DNA of 64,000 bases from NCBI GenBank assembly GCA_039594205.1, contig JBCNNW010000004.1:57338-121337 (forward strand), written 5' to 3'. Shown one piece after another: positions 33,848-41,854 of the stretch. The translations under genes were made by a program, and so were the position numbers. Position 1 is the stretch's first letter. Each line of letters begins with the position of its first letter. The DNA comes from Pseudescherichia sp039594205. GTDB lineage: Bacteria; Pseudomonadota; Gammaproteobacteria; Enterobacterales; Enterobacteriaceae. Under the pieces are notes generated by a model. It had not been told where the DNA came from. It saw only the letters and a program-made list of their open reading frames with translations, and ran no database searches.

Positions 33848-35413
33848 TTAGCCTGCGGCCTGCAGGCGGAACGAGGCCATCGCGGCCACCAGCTCGCGGG
33901 ACTGCTGCTCCAGAGAGTGGGTCGCGGCAGAGGATTGCTGCACCAGAGCGGCATTCTGCTGGGCGGTTTCATCCATCTGGTTCACCGCAATATTCACCTG
34001 CTCAATACCCCGACTCTGCTCGTGGGACGCGTTAGCGATCTCCCGCATCAGCTTCGTCATGCGCGTTACTTCGCTGGCGATCTCATCCATCGTCTCACCG
34101 GCCTGCATCGCCAGGTTGCTGCCCTCGCCAACGTGCGTCTGCGAGTCGGTGATCAGGGTACGGATCTCTTTCGCCGCGTCGGCGCTGCGGCTCGCGAGAT
34201 TACGAACTTCGCCCGCCACGACCGCAAAGCCGCGGCCCTGCTCCCCTGCCCGCGCCGCTTCTACAGAAGCGTTAAGCGCCAGAATGTTGGTCTGGAAGGC
34301 AATGCCGTCGATCACGCTTAGAATATCGGCGATACGTGCTGAACTGCCGGAGATATCCTGCATCTTCTCAATCACGTAGCAGACCATTTCGCTACCGCGA
34401 TCGGCGGTGTCAGAGACCGTCTTCGCCAGCTGGTGCGCCTGCTCGGCGTTGGCGGCGTTCTGCTTCACCGTGGCGGTGATCTGCTCCATGCTGGCGGCCG
34501 TCTGCTCAAGGGAGGAGGCGGTAGACTCAGTGCGCTGGGCCAGATCGACGTTGCCTGCGGTCAGCTCCCGGCTGCCGGTATCGATCTGCGCGCTGGCATC
34601 GCGAACGCGGGTTACCGAACTCACCAGCGAGTGACGCATATTCTCAATGGCGGCGTTGAGGCGGGAGAACTCTTTACTGCTTATATCAGCCTGGGTGGGC
34701 GTCAGGTTACCCGCCGCCACCTGCTCCAGCTGCTGAATAGAGACGTCAAGCGGCTTAAGCAGCATATGGCGCAGCGCCAGCCACGCCAGGGCAATAATGC
34801 CGGCGGTCACCAGCGCGGCGATGACGATCAGCGCCATTACCCTTTTTTTACTCGCCTGTACCGCGTCCACTTCGGCCTTGCCGCGCGCTTCGCCCCAGTT
34901 CAGAAACGCCTGCATATCGTTATCAAACTGGCGCGACACCGGCACCAACTGGTTCTCCAGCAGGGAGTAGTAGTCATCCGCACTCTGCTGATTGAGGGCC
35001 TTCAGCATGGGAACGATACCCTGGGTATTGTAGGCCTGATAGCTTTTGGCGACCGCCGCCAGCAGGGCTTTGCCGCTCTCGTCCTCGACGCCCGCGTTGA
35101 TGGTCTCCTGCAACCCTTTCTGGGCCTGCGCGACCTCGCTATTGATATTTTTCACCGACTTGCCTGCATCGTCCAGCAGCCCGACCTCCATCATGCGCAC
35201 CGCCTGTCCGGCTTCGTTGCGCGCACGCAGGATCAGGGTATAGCCCTCGTTGAGGTTTGCCATCTGCTCACCCTGAAGGTGATTGATGCGCTGTAGCGAG
35301 GAGGAGCTTTGGGTCAGGGCGTAAATACCCATGCCGCTGACCAGAAGGAGGAGTAACGTCATTACGGCCAGCAGAGAGAGCAGGCCAGTGCGAATCGAAA
35401 GCGTTCTAAGCAT
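33848..35413 (-). CDS. Methyl-accepting chemotaxis protein
   Basis: A 521-residue transmembrane chemoreceptor. It has TM1 (8-32), a periplasmic four-helix ligand domain (33-190), TM2 (192-215), HAMP (216-268) and a long cytoplasmic coiled coil whose hairpin tip is DGIAFQTNILALNASVEAA (369-387). Adaptation-helix segments rich in Gln/Glu are present. The C-terminus has no NWETF-type pentapeptide, so it probably depends on other receptors for methylation. The ligand is unknown; Tsr's Arg64/Asn68/Arg69 pattern is not obvious. A sigma-28 promoter lies upstream. This gene is not at this place in E. coli. Confidence 0.95.
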   Translation of the reverse strand: MLRTLSIRTGLLSLLAVMTLLLLLVSGMGIYALTQSSSSLQRINHLQGEQMANLNEGYTLILRARNEAGQAVRMMEVGLLDDAGKSVKNINSEVAQAQKGLQETINAGVEDESGKALLAAVAKSYQAYNTQGIVPMLKALNQQSADDYYSLLENQLVPVSRQFDNDMQAFLNWGEARGKAEVDAVQASKKRVMALIVIAALVTAGIIALAWLALRHMLLKPLDVSIQQLEQVAAGNLTPTQADISSKEFSRLNAAIENMRHSLVSSVTRVRDASAQIDTGSRELTAGNVDLAQRTESTASSLEQTAASMEQITATVKQNAANAEQAHQLAKTVSDTADRGSEMVCYVIEKMQDISGSSARIADILSVIDGIAFQTNILALNASVEAARAGEQGRGFAVVAGEVRNLASRSADAAKEIRTLITDSQTHVGEGSNLAMQAGETMDEIASEVTRMTKLMREIANASHEQSRGIEQVNIAVNQMDETAQQNAALVQQSSAATHSLEQQSRELVAAMASFRLQAAG

Positions 35414-35470
35414 GATGGTGATCCCGGTAGCAGAGAGACTTCGTAGCGTGAATAGTGCTGATTCGAACAG

Positions 35471-35497
35471 TTATCGACCGCTACCGGGAAAGCTTTA
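35471..35497 (-). promoter_or_regulatory. Sigma-28 (FliA) promoter of the chemoreceptor gene
   Basis: On the minus strand TAAAGCTT, 11-nt spacer, GTCGATAA, against the consensus TAAAGTTT-N11-GCCGATAA. It starts 58 bp before the ATG and places the gene in the flagellar late class. Confidence 0.9.
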
Positions 35498-35522
35498 GTT
35501 ATTTTTTAACCATATCAAAAAG

Positions 35523-36524
35523 TTATGACTTCGTTGCCGGAATGCTCACCCGCGTGACCGGGGAGTTCTGCCGGTTCTCCCACAGTACCGTCAGGCCGCG
35601 CTGCAGGGCGATAAAGATAAACAGCAGAATGCCGATGGCGATCTTTGTCCACCACGAGCTGAGCGTGCCGTCGAAGTTAATATAGGTCTGGATCAGCCCC
35701 TGGATCGCTACGCCAAACAGCGTGCCTAGTACTGTTCCCACGCCGCCGCTGAGCAGCGTGCCGCCAATCACCACCGAGGCGATGGCGTCCAGCTCAACCC
35801 CTACCCCCGCCAGAGCATAGCCTGCCTGGGTGTAGACAGAGAAGACAATGCCCGCCAGCGTCGCCAGCCCGGTAGAGAGCATATAGATACGAATGGTGGT
35901 GCTGCGGGTAGAGATACCCATCAGGTTAGCCGAGGTGGCGCTGCCGCCGATGGCATAGACCTGATTGCCAAAGCGCGTGCGGTGGGCGAGGAAGATGCCT
36001 GTCACCACCACGCCCAGCATCAGCAGCCCCATCGCGCTCAGGCGACCGCCGCCGGGAATTTTCCACGCCAGGCTAGAGAGGGTGTCGTAGATCGGATGGT
36101 TAATCGGAATCGACTCTTCAGAGACCAGGTAGCTGACGCCGCGCAGGAAAAACATCCCGGCGAGGGTGATAATAAACGCCGGGATCTTCAGGGCGTCGAT
36201 CAGCAGACCCATAAAGGCCCCGAAGGCGCAGCCCATCGCCAGCATCAGCGGGAAGGCCAGCAGGGGCGAGATCCCCCAGAAGCCAATCGCCTTCGCCAGA
36301 AAGACGCCGGTAAAGGCGATCACCGACCCCACCGACAGGTCGATGCCGCCGGAGAGGATCACGAAGGTCATGCCGACGGCGATAATCCCAAGAAAGGCGT
36401 TATCGGTCAAAATGTTGCAGATAACCCGCGTCGAGGCGAAGCCGGGAAACTGGGTCAGGCAATAGAGATAGCCGAGCACGAACACGCCGAGCGTGATCAT
36501 CAGCGGCAGGTTACGTTTTATCAT
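35523..36524 (-). CDS. yjfF: Galactofuranose ABC transporter permease YjfF
   Basis: A 333-residue inner-membrane permease of the ribose/galactose (BPD_transp_2) type with about ten spans; GGIDLSVGSVIAFTG is the family motif. The ATG at 36524 follows GAGGAG by 8 nt; it lies within the end of ytfT (14-nt overlap). Near-identical to E. coli YjfF. Last gene of ytfQ-ytfR-ytfT-yjfF. Confidence 0.96.
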   Translation of the reverse strand: MIKRNLPLMITLGVFVLGYLYCLTQFPGFASTRVICNILTDNAFLGIIAVGMTFVILSGGIDLSVGSVIAFTGVFLAKAIGFWGISPLLAFPLMLAMGCAFGAFMGLLIDALKIPAFIITLAGMFFLRGVSYLVSEESIPINHPIYDTLSSLAWKIPGGGRLSAMGLLMLGVVVTGIFLAHRTRFGNQVYAIGGSATSANLMGISTRSTTIRIYMLSTGLATLAGIVFSVYTQAGYALAGVGVELDAIASVVIGGTLLSGGVGTVLGTLFGVAIQGLIQTYINFDGTLSSWWTKIAIGILLFIFIALQRGLTVLWENRQNSPVTRVSIPATKS

Positions 36525-37536
36525 GACCACGGCTCCTCTTAATCAGATCGATAAAGCGCGGCGACTGCACAATCAGCACGCACATCACGACGACGGCCTT
36601 TACGACCTGGTTCAGCTCCGGCGGGAAGCCCGAGAGTAAAATGCCGGTGTTCATTCCCTGGATAATCAGTGCCCCGACAATCGACAGCAGCAGGTTGAAG
36701 CGCCCGCCCATTAGCGAACCGCCGCCAATCACCACCGCGAGGATGGCGTCCAGCTCCAGCCATAGCCCGGCGTTGTTGGCATCCGCCCCGCGAATGTCCG
36801 CCGTGACGATGATCCCGGCAATGGCGGCGCAGACGCCGCTCAGGACGTAGGTCAGCATCACCACTACCCGGGTATTTACTCCGGCGTTTTTGGCGGCGCG
36901 GATGTTGATCCCCACCGCTTCGATAAACATGCCCAGCGCCGTCTTGCGGGTAAAGAGCCAAAATACCACCAGCGTTACCAGAGCGATAATCACCGGCGTC
37001 GGGAAGAGCAGCAGCGAGCCGCTGCCGAGCCACGAGAGACTGGGGGCGTTGAAGGTGACGATCTGCCCGGAGGTAATCAGCTGCGCCACGCCGCGCCCGG
37101 CGACCATCAGTATTAGCGTGGCAACGAAGGGCTGGATCTTGAGGATGGCCACCAGCACGCCGTTCCACAACCCGGCCAGCACGCCGCTGCCGATCGCCGC
37201 CAGCAGCACAATTGGCAGGCTGTGCCCGGCCACGGTCATCGAAGCCGCCGTCGCCCCCGCAATCGCCATGATGGCCCCCACGGAGAGATCGATCCCCCCG
37301 GTGGCGATTACCAGCGTCATGCCGATGGCCAGCAGCGCTACCGGTGCAGCGCGGTTAAGAATGTCGATGGGGCTGCCGAACAGCCGTCCATCCTGCAGAA
37401 CGATCTGGAAAAAATGCGGCGCAACCAGGCTGTCGACCAGCAGTACCAGGATCAGCGCCACCAGCTGCGGCATACCCGTCGGCCAGCTTATGCGCCGCTT
37501 CGGCTGGCCGGTTTGCGGAAGGGAACGGGGCATCAC
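36511..37536 (-). CDS. ytfT: Galactofuranose ABC transporter permease YtfT
   Basis: A 341-residue partner permease with the motif GGIDLSVGAIMAIAGATAA and about ten membrane spans. It pairs with YjfF around the ATPase YtfR. Gene starts 10 bp after ytfR. Confidence 0.96.
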   Translation of the reverse strand: MMPRSLPQTGQPKRRISWPTGMPQLVALILVLLVDSLVAPHFFQIVLQDGRLFGSPIDILNRAAPVALLAIGMTLVIATGGIDLSVGAIMAIAGATAASMTVAGHSLPIVLLAAIGSGVLAGLWNGVLVAILKIQPFVATLILMVAGRGVAQLITSGQIVTFNAPSLSWLGSGSLLLFPTPVIIALVTLVVFWLFTRKTALGMFIEAVGINIRAAKNAGVNTRVVVMLTYVLSGVCAAIAGIIVTADIRGADANNAGLWLELDAILAVVIGGGSLMGGRFNLLLSIVGALIIQGMNTGILLSGFPPELNQVVKAVVVMCVLIVQSPRFIDLIKRSRGHDKT

Positions 37537-37546
37537 ACTCTACTCC

Positions 37547-39049
37547 TTATGCCGCAATGGCATTCATAATCGCCGGAACCGACAGCTCCGCGAGCGGGAT
37601 CTCTGCCACCTGTTTGCGGTCGCGCATGATGATCACCCGATCGGCATAGCCGACCAACTCCTCCAGCTCGGAGGAGATCACCAGCAGCGCTAAGCCGTCG
37701 GCGCACAAGGTTTCAATAAGCCGGATGATTTCGGCATGTGCCCCTACGTCGATGCCGCGCGTCGGCTCGTCGAGGATCAGGAACTGAGGTTTGGTCAGCA
37801 GCCAGCGGGAGAGCAGCACCTTCTGCTGGTTGCCGCCGGAGAGAAACTCAATCGGCTGCTCGGCGCTGGGGGTGCGAATACCCAGCTGACGAATAAAGCG
37901 CTCGGCGATCTCATTCTGCTCCCGACGGGGAATGGGCCGCAGCCAGCCGCGCTGGGCCTGCAGGGCGAGAATAATATTCTCCCGCACCGAGGCCGCGGCG
38001 ATAATGCCGTCGGTTTTGCGATCCTCCGGACAGAAGCCGATCCCCAGGCACGATGCCTGATGCGGCGAGCGCAGGGTCTGCGGCTTGCCTTTGATGAGCG
38101 CCCTGCCGCTGTCGGCGGGCTTGATGCCGAAAATCACCTCGGCGGTTTCGGTCCGCCCGGAGCCTAACAGCCCGGCGAGACCGACGATTTCGCCGGGGCG
38201 CACTGCAAAGTTAAAGGGTGCGATGGTGCCTTTCTTGCCAAAATCGGTGAAGGCGGCCACCGGCTTGTCGCTGAGCAGCGTCCGGCCCGCCCGTTGCAGG
38301 GCGTTGCTCTCCAGCTCGCGCCCCAGCATCATTTTCACCAGCTCGATCTGCGGCAGCTCGCGGGTTTCGCGGCAGCCAACAAAGCCGCCGTTGCGCAGAA
38401 CGGTAATGCGGTCGCTGACCTCATACACCTGATCGAGGAAATGGGTAACGAAGATCAGGCTCACGCCCTGGGCGCGCAGCTGGCGCATCAGGGTGAAGAG
38501 CATCTCCACCTCCTGGGTATCGAGGCTGGCGGTAGGTTCGTCGAGGATCAACACCTTTGCCGAGAGGTCGATAGCGCGACAGATAGCAACAATCTGCTGC
38601 ATCGCCACCGAAAAACGGTTCAGCGGCTCGCGCACATCAAGGGAGAAGCCGTAGGAGGCCATCAACGCCGTGGCACGGCGCTCCATCTCTTTACGCTGCA
38701 GGAAACCAAAGCGCCGCGGCTCGCGACCGATAAACAGGTTATCTGCCACCGACATGTTCGGCAGCAGGTTAACCTCCTGATAGACCGTCCCGATGCCCAA
38801 CTGCTGGGCATGGGCGGTGTTTTTAGGCGAGATCTCTTTGCCTTCAAGGCGAATAACGCCGCGATCGGCATGGTAGACGCCGGTCAACGCCTTGATGAGC
38901 GTTGATTTCCCGGCCCCGTTCTCACCGAGGAGCGCCATAATTTCGCCCCGGCGCAGGCTAAAGTTGACGTTATCAAGCGCCTTTACGCCGGGGAAAAACT
39001 TGCTTAGCCCCTCGGTACTCAGAATGTCCTGGTGTTGGTCGGTGGTCAT
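37547..39049 (-). CDS. ytfR: Galactofuranose ABC transporter ATP-binding protein YtfR
   Basis: A 500-residue ATPase with two fused nucleotide-binding domains, as in RbsA and MglA. Walker A of domain 1 is GENGAGKSTL (about 40-49), Walker B ILDEPTASLD; the second domain has a degenerate Walker A, GLLGSGRTETAE, with signature LSGGNQQKVLL and ILDEPTRGID. Degeneracy in one site is normal for this family. Confidence 0.97.
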   Translation of the reverse strand: MTTDQHQDILSTEGLSKFFPGVKALDNVNFSLRRGEIMALLGENGAGKSTLIKALTGVYHADRGVIRLEGKEISPKNTAHAQQLGIGTVYQEVNLLPNMSVADNLFIGREPRRFGFLQRKEMERRATALMASYGFSLDVREPLNRFSVAMQQIVAICRAIDLSAKVLILDEPTASLDTQEVEMLFTLMRQLRAQGVSLIFVTHFLDQVYEVSDRITVLRNGGFVGCRETRELPQIELVKMMLGRELESNALQRAGRTLLSDKPVAAFTDFGKKGTIAPFNFAVRPGEIVGLAGLLGSGRTETAEVIFGIKPADSGRALIKGKPQTLRSPHQASCLGIGFCPEDRKTDGIIAAASVRENIILALQAQRGWLRPIPRREQNEIAERFIRQLGIRTPSAEQPIEFLSGGNQQKVLLSRWLLTKPQFLILDEPTRGIDVGAHAEIIRLIETLCADGLALLVISSELEELVGYADRVIIMRDRKQVAEIPLAELSVPAIMNAIAA

Positions 39050-39095
39050 GATGGCCTCCCCGAAACGAACCTGATACCTGATGCCGCAGCACCCC

Positions 39096-39198
39096 GTAGG
39101 CCGGATAAGACGCTTGCGTCGCCATCCGGCGCGGCATTGCCTGATGGCGCTGCGCTTATCAGGCCGACAAAACCATGCTTACCATGGCCTACGAAGTT
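39096..39198. repeat. REP cluster between ytfQ and ytfR
   Basis: GTAGGCCGGATAAGACGC with GCCATCCGGCG, and a second unit GATGGCGCTGCGCTTATCAG, in opposite orientations. Such clusters in an operon typically protect the upstream mRNA, raising binding-protein levels over the transporter. Confidence 0.8.
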
Positions 39199-39203
39199 CA
39201 GGC

Positions 39204-40160
39204 TCAGTAACCCATATTTTTCTTCTTCTCGAGCTCTTCTTTCGCCGTATCCGGCAGGTAGAGCGTCGATTTGGTCATGGTCATTTTCTCAGGCTGGGTA
39301 CCATCTTTTTTGAATTTCTCCAGCGCGTCGAAGGCCGGGCCAGCCATGTTCGGCGTCAGCTCGACGCTGGCGTTGGCTTCGCCTTCAATCATCGCTTTAA
39401 AGATATCCGGCACACCATCGATAGAGCCGGTCAGAATATCTTTGCCTGGCTTCAGGCCCGCCTCTTTGATGGCCTGAATAGCACCGATCGCCATATCGTC
39501 GTTATGGGCGTAAACCATGCAGATGTTCTTGCCGTTATTCTCGGCTTTGATAAAGCTCTCCATGACCTCTTTCCCTTTGCTGCGGGTAAAGTCGCCGGAC
39601 TGGGAGCGAATAATTTTGATGTTTGGCGCTTTAGCGATGGCGTCAGCGAACCCTTTTTTACGGTCAATCGCTACGCTCGCCCCTACCGTGCCCTGCAGTT
39701 CGACAACGTTACATTTCTTATCGCCGACGGTTTTGATCAGCCACTCGCCGATCAGCTGGCCTTCCAGCACGTTATTGGCGGTAACGGTAGTCATGTAGAG
39801 CGACTTATCTTTCACATCAATGGAGCGGTCGAGGAGGATCACCGGGATCTCGGCATCTTTCGCCTCTTTCAGCACCGGCTCCCAGCCGGTCGCCACTACC
39901 GGGGCGATAAAGATGGCATCCACGCCCTGGGCGATGAACGAACGTACCGCCTTGATCTGGTTCTCCTGTTTTTGCTGACCGTCGGCGACTTTCAGCGTAA
40001 TGCCGCGTTTTTCGGCCTCGCTTTTTGCGACGTTGGTTTCAGCAGCTCGCCAGCCGGACTCGGAGCCGACCTGCGAAAAACCGACGGTTAACGGGGCTGC
40101 CATCGCCATAGACGACATGGCTGCTGAGACTGCTGTGACCAGAAGTAAGCGCTTCCACAT
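39204..40160 (-). CDS. ytfQ: Galactofuranose-binding periplasmic protein YtfQ
   Basis: A 318-residue sugar-binding protein of the ribose-binding type. The signal peptide ends SSMAMA before APLTVGFSQVGSESGWR. E. coli YtfQ binds galactofuranose preferentially, delivering it to YtfRT-YjfF. It is the first gene of the operon with a palindromic operator-like site upstream. Confidence 0.97.
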   Translation of the reverse strand: MWKRLLLVTAVSAAMSSMAMAAPLTVGFSQVGSESGWRAAETNVAKSEAEKRGITLKVADGQQKQENQIKAVRSFIAQGVDAIFIAPVVATGWEPVLKEAKDAEIPVILLDRSIDVKDKSLYMTTVTANNVLEGQLIGEWLIKTVGDKKCNVVELQGTVGASVAIDRKKGFADAIAKAPNIKIIRSQSGDFTRSKGKEVMESFIKAENNGKNICMVYAHNDDMAIGAIQAIKEAGLKPGKDILTGSIDGVPDIFKAMIEGEANASVELTPNMAGPAFDALEKFKKDGTQPEKMTMTKSTLYLPDTAKEELEKKKNMGY

Positions 40161-40213
40161 AATAACGTCCTCGTAGGGGTGATTATTGTTTGGCTAAAAG
40201 ATGTTCGCGAAGA

Positions 40214-40253
40214 GACTATAGCGAATGGAAGATGTAACGAATTGCGTTACATC
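40214..40253 (-). promoter_or_regulatory. Palindromic operator at the ytfQ promoter
   Basis: GATGTAACG (40231-40239), spacer AATTG, CGTTACATC (40245-40253) is a perfect 9-bp inverted repeat. On the minus strand a -10 TATAGT lies just downstream (about 40215-40220) without a good -35, so the repeat covers the -35 area. The form resembles LacI/GalR-type operators; the factor is unknown and no regulator gene is adjacent. Confidence 0.6.
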
Positions 40254-40423
40254 ACACTTCAAAAAAGTAAATAAAACGTTAATCACAAGTTTGTAATCGC
40301 TTTCATTTTGCTATGAAAAATGCGGCTGAGGTTATGTACTTTTCAGTCATGTGAATGGTCTGAGAAACGCGCGATTGGCAGGGGGAAAGCGAAAACAGGC
40401 GAAGACTTTCGGCGTGAGTTGGC

Positions 40424-40429
40424 TATAAT
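40424..40429 (+). promoter_or_regulatory. -10 box of ppa
   Basis: Perfect TATAAT, 40 bp before the ppa ATG; the -35 region is weak. The whole 309-bp gap between ytfQ and ppa otherwise contains only the ytfQ control site. Confidence 0.65.
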
Positions 40430-40469
40430 ACCCGGCACTTGTTTGCCACACATTTTAAAGGAAACAAAC

Positions 40470-41000
40470 ATGAGCTTACTGAACGTACCGGCGGGTAAAG
40501 ATCTGCCAGAAGACATCTACGTAGTTATCGAGATCCCGGCAAACGCCGATCCGATCAAGTACGAAGTTGATAAAGAGAGCGGCGCGCTGTTCGTTGACCG
40601 CTTCATGTCTACCGCGATGTTCTATCCGTGCAACTACGGCTACATCAACCACACCCTCTCCCTGGACGGTGACCCGGTTGACGTGCTGGTTCCGACCCCG
40701 TACCCGCTGCAGCCGGGCGCTGTGATCCGCTGCCGTCCAGTTGGCGTGCTGAAGATGACCGACGAGTCTGGCGAAGATGCCAAACTGGTCGCGGTTCCAC
40801 ATACCAAGCTGAGCAAAGAGTACGATCACATCAAAGACGTGAACGACCTGCCGGAACTGCTGAAAGCGCAGATCACCCACTTCTTCGAGCACTACAAAGA
40901 TCTCGAAAAAGGCAAATGGGTTAAGGTTGACGGCTGGGACAACGCCGAAGCGGCGAAAGCTGAAATCGTGGCCTCTTTCGAACGCGCTGCGAAGAAGTAA
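40470..41000 (+). CDS. ppa: Inorganic pyrophosphatase
   Basis: A 176-residue essential family I enzyme that hydrolyses pyrophosphate and pulls biosynthetic reactions forward. The metal-binding signature DGDPVDVLV is near residues 66-74. ATG 40470 follows AAAGGAAACAAAC; an upstream extension of the frame is not supported. Confidence 0.98.
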   Translation: MSLLNVPAGKDLPEDIYVVIEIPANADPIKYEVDKESGALFVDRFMSTAMFYPCNYGYINHTLSLDGDPVDVLVPTPYPLQPGAVIRCRPVGVLKMTDESGEDAKLVAVPHTKLSKEYDHIKDVNDLPELLKAQITHFFEHYKDLEKGKWVKVDGWDNAEAAKAEIVASFERAAKK

Positions 41001-41017
41001 TCTTTGTTTTGGTTATC

Positions 41018-41042
41018 AAGCCCCACGCGTTGGGGCTTTTTT
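41018..41042 (+). terminator. ppa terminator
   Basis: AAGCCCCA (41018-41025), loop CGCGT, TGGGGCTT (41031-41038), followed by a T run to 41042. Confidence 0.92.
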
Positions 41043-41165
41043 GTGCCTTGTATAATAAGACATATTAGTAAACTGACTCGACGGGCTTTATTATCGCTCC
41101 AGGAGTGGTTATTTTCGTCACTATGAGCGTTTTAAATGCTACATTTCTTTCTTCAAAGCATAAAA

Positions 41166-41459
41166 ATGGGATACATAAAGGCGTTTGACTGTTACGGCAA
41201 AGACAGTAAATGGCAGTATCTCTGCATCATGGCATTTCAGCTTGCCTGGTTTTTGCTCTACCTATGGCTCCCCTACCAAAGCGATTATGCCATTCTTCTT
41301 TTTTTACTCTTTTTCCTGCCCGTCATCTCAAGCAATACGCGCTGCATCAACTATCACGGTTACTCGCGAGCGCTGTGTCTGCTATGGCTGATTGCGCCGT
41401 ATATCATGTTGTTTGTCCCGCTGTTTTTAAAAAAGCGACGCGCCGATAGAGAAAACTAA
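41166..41459 (+). CDS. Small inner-membrane protein, DUF805-like
   Basis: A 97-residue product (107 if the ATG at 41136 is used) with three hydrophobic spans and a basic tail KKRRADREN. MGYIKAFDCYGKDSKWQY and NTRCINYHGYSRALCLLW recall the start and the central RLHDxGRS-type motif of DUF805 (YhaH) proteins, but the match is loose. Neither start has a strong ribosome site. AT-rich compared with neighbours. In E. coli this gap holds the chpBS toxin-antitoxin genes; no such pair is seen here. Confidence 0.55.
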   Translation: MGYIKAFDCYGKDSKWQYLCIMAFQLAWFLLYLWLPYQSDYAILLFLLFFLPVISSNTRCINYHGYSRALCLLWLIAPYIMLFVPLFLKKRRADREN

Positions 41460-41480
41460 AACGCGGGTCGTTAGAAAAAA

Positions 41481-41504
41481 CAGCGCCACCCGAAGGTGGC
41501 GCTG
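41481..41504. terminator. ytfP-side terminator, bidirectional
   Basis: CAGCGCCACC (41481-41490), loop CGAA, GGTGGCGCTG (41495-41504). On the minus strand a T6 run follows, ending the tamA-tamB-ytfP transcript. Confidence 0.85.
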
Positions 41505-41507
41505 CTG

Positions 41508-41852
41508 TTAGTCCCGATCCCTGTCTAACCAGTTCCCGGTCTCTATCCGCGTGTGTTCATCCACCGACAGCTGGTACACGTACATCCATGCACTGCCGTA
41601 CGGTGTCTGAATCAATTGACGCTTGTACTCCCCGCCCGCGGTGCGGAGCTGATCCAGCTCGGCCAGGGTTTCGGCGTCAATACGGTAAACTTCACCCAGC
41701 ACATGGCCCGGACCGGGCACCGCACCTGGGTAGTGCCCCAGACTGTAAAGTTGATAATTCTCAACGCTGTGATCGCCCAGCCATTGAGCATTAGTCATCC
41801 AGTGACTGTTACCTTGCTTGCGTCGTAAACTGCCGTAAACAAATATTCGCAT
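41508..41852 (-). CDS. ytfP: Gamma-glutamylcyclotransferase-fold protein YtfP
   Basis: A 114-residue GGCT/AIG2-like protein. MRIFVYGSLRRKQGNSHWM is the YGSL substrate-loop signature; the family Glu lies in the central strand region. Activity of YtfP is unproven. It begins 2 bp after tamB and shares its operon. Confidence 0.93.
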   Translation of the reverse strand: MRIFVYGSLRRKQGNSHWMTNAQWLGDHSVENYQLYSLGHYPGAVPGPGHVLGEVYRIDAETLAELDQLRTAGGEYKRQLIQTPYGSAWMYVYQLSVDEHTRIETGNWLDRDRD

Positions 41853-41854
41853 TG

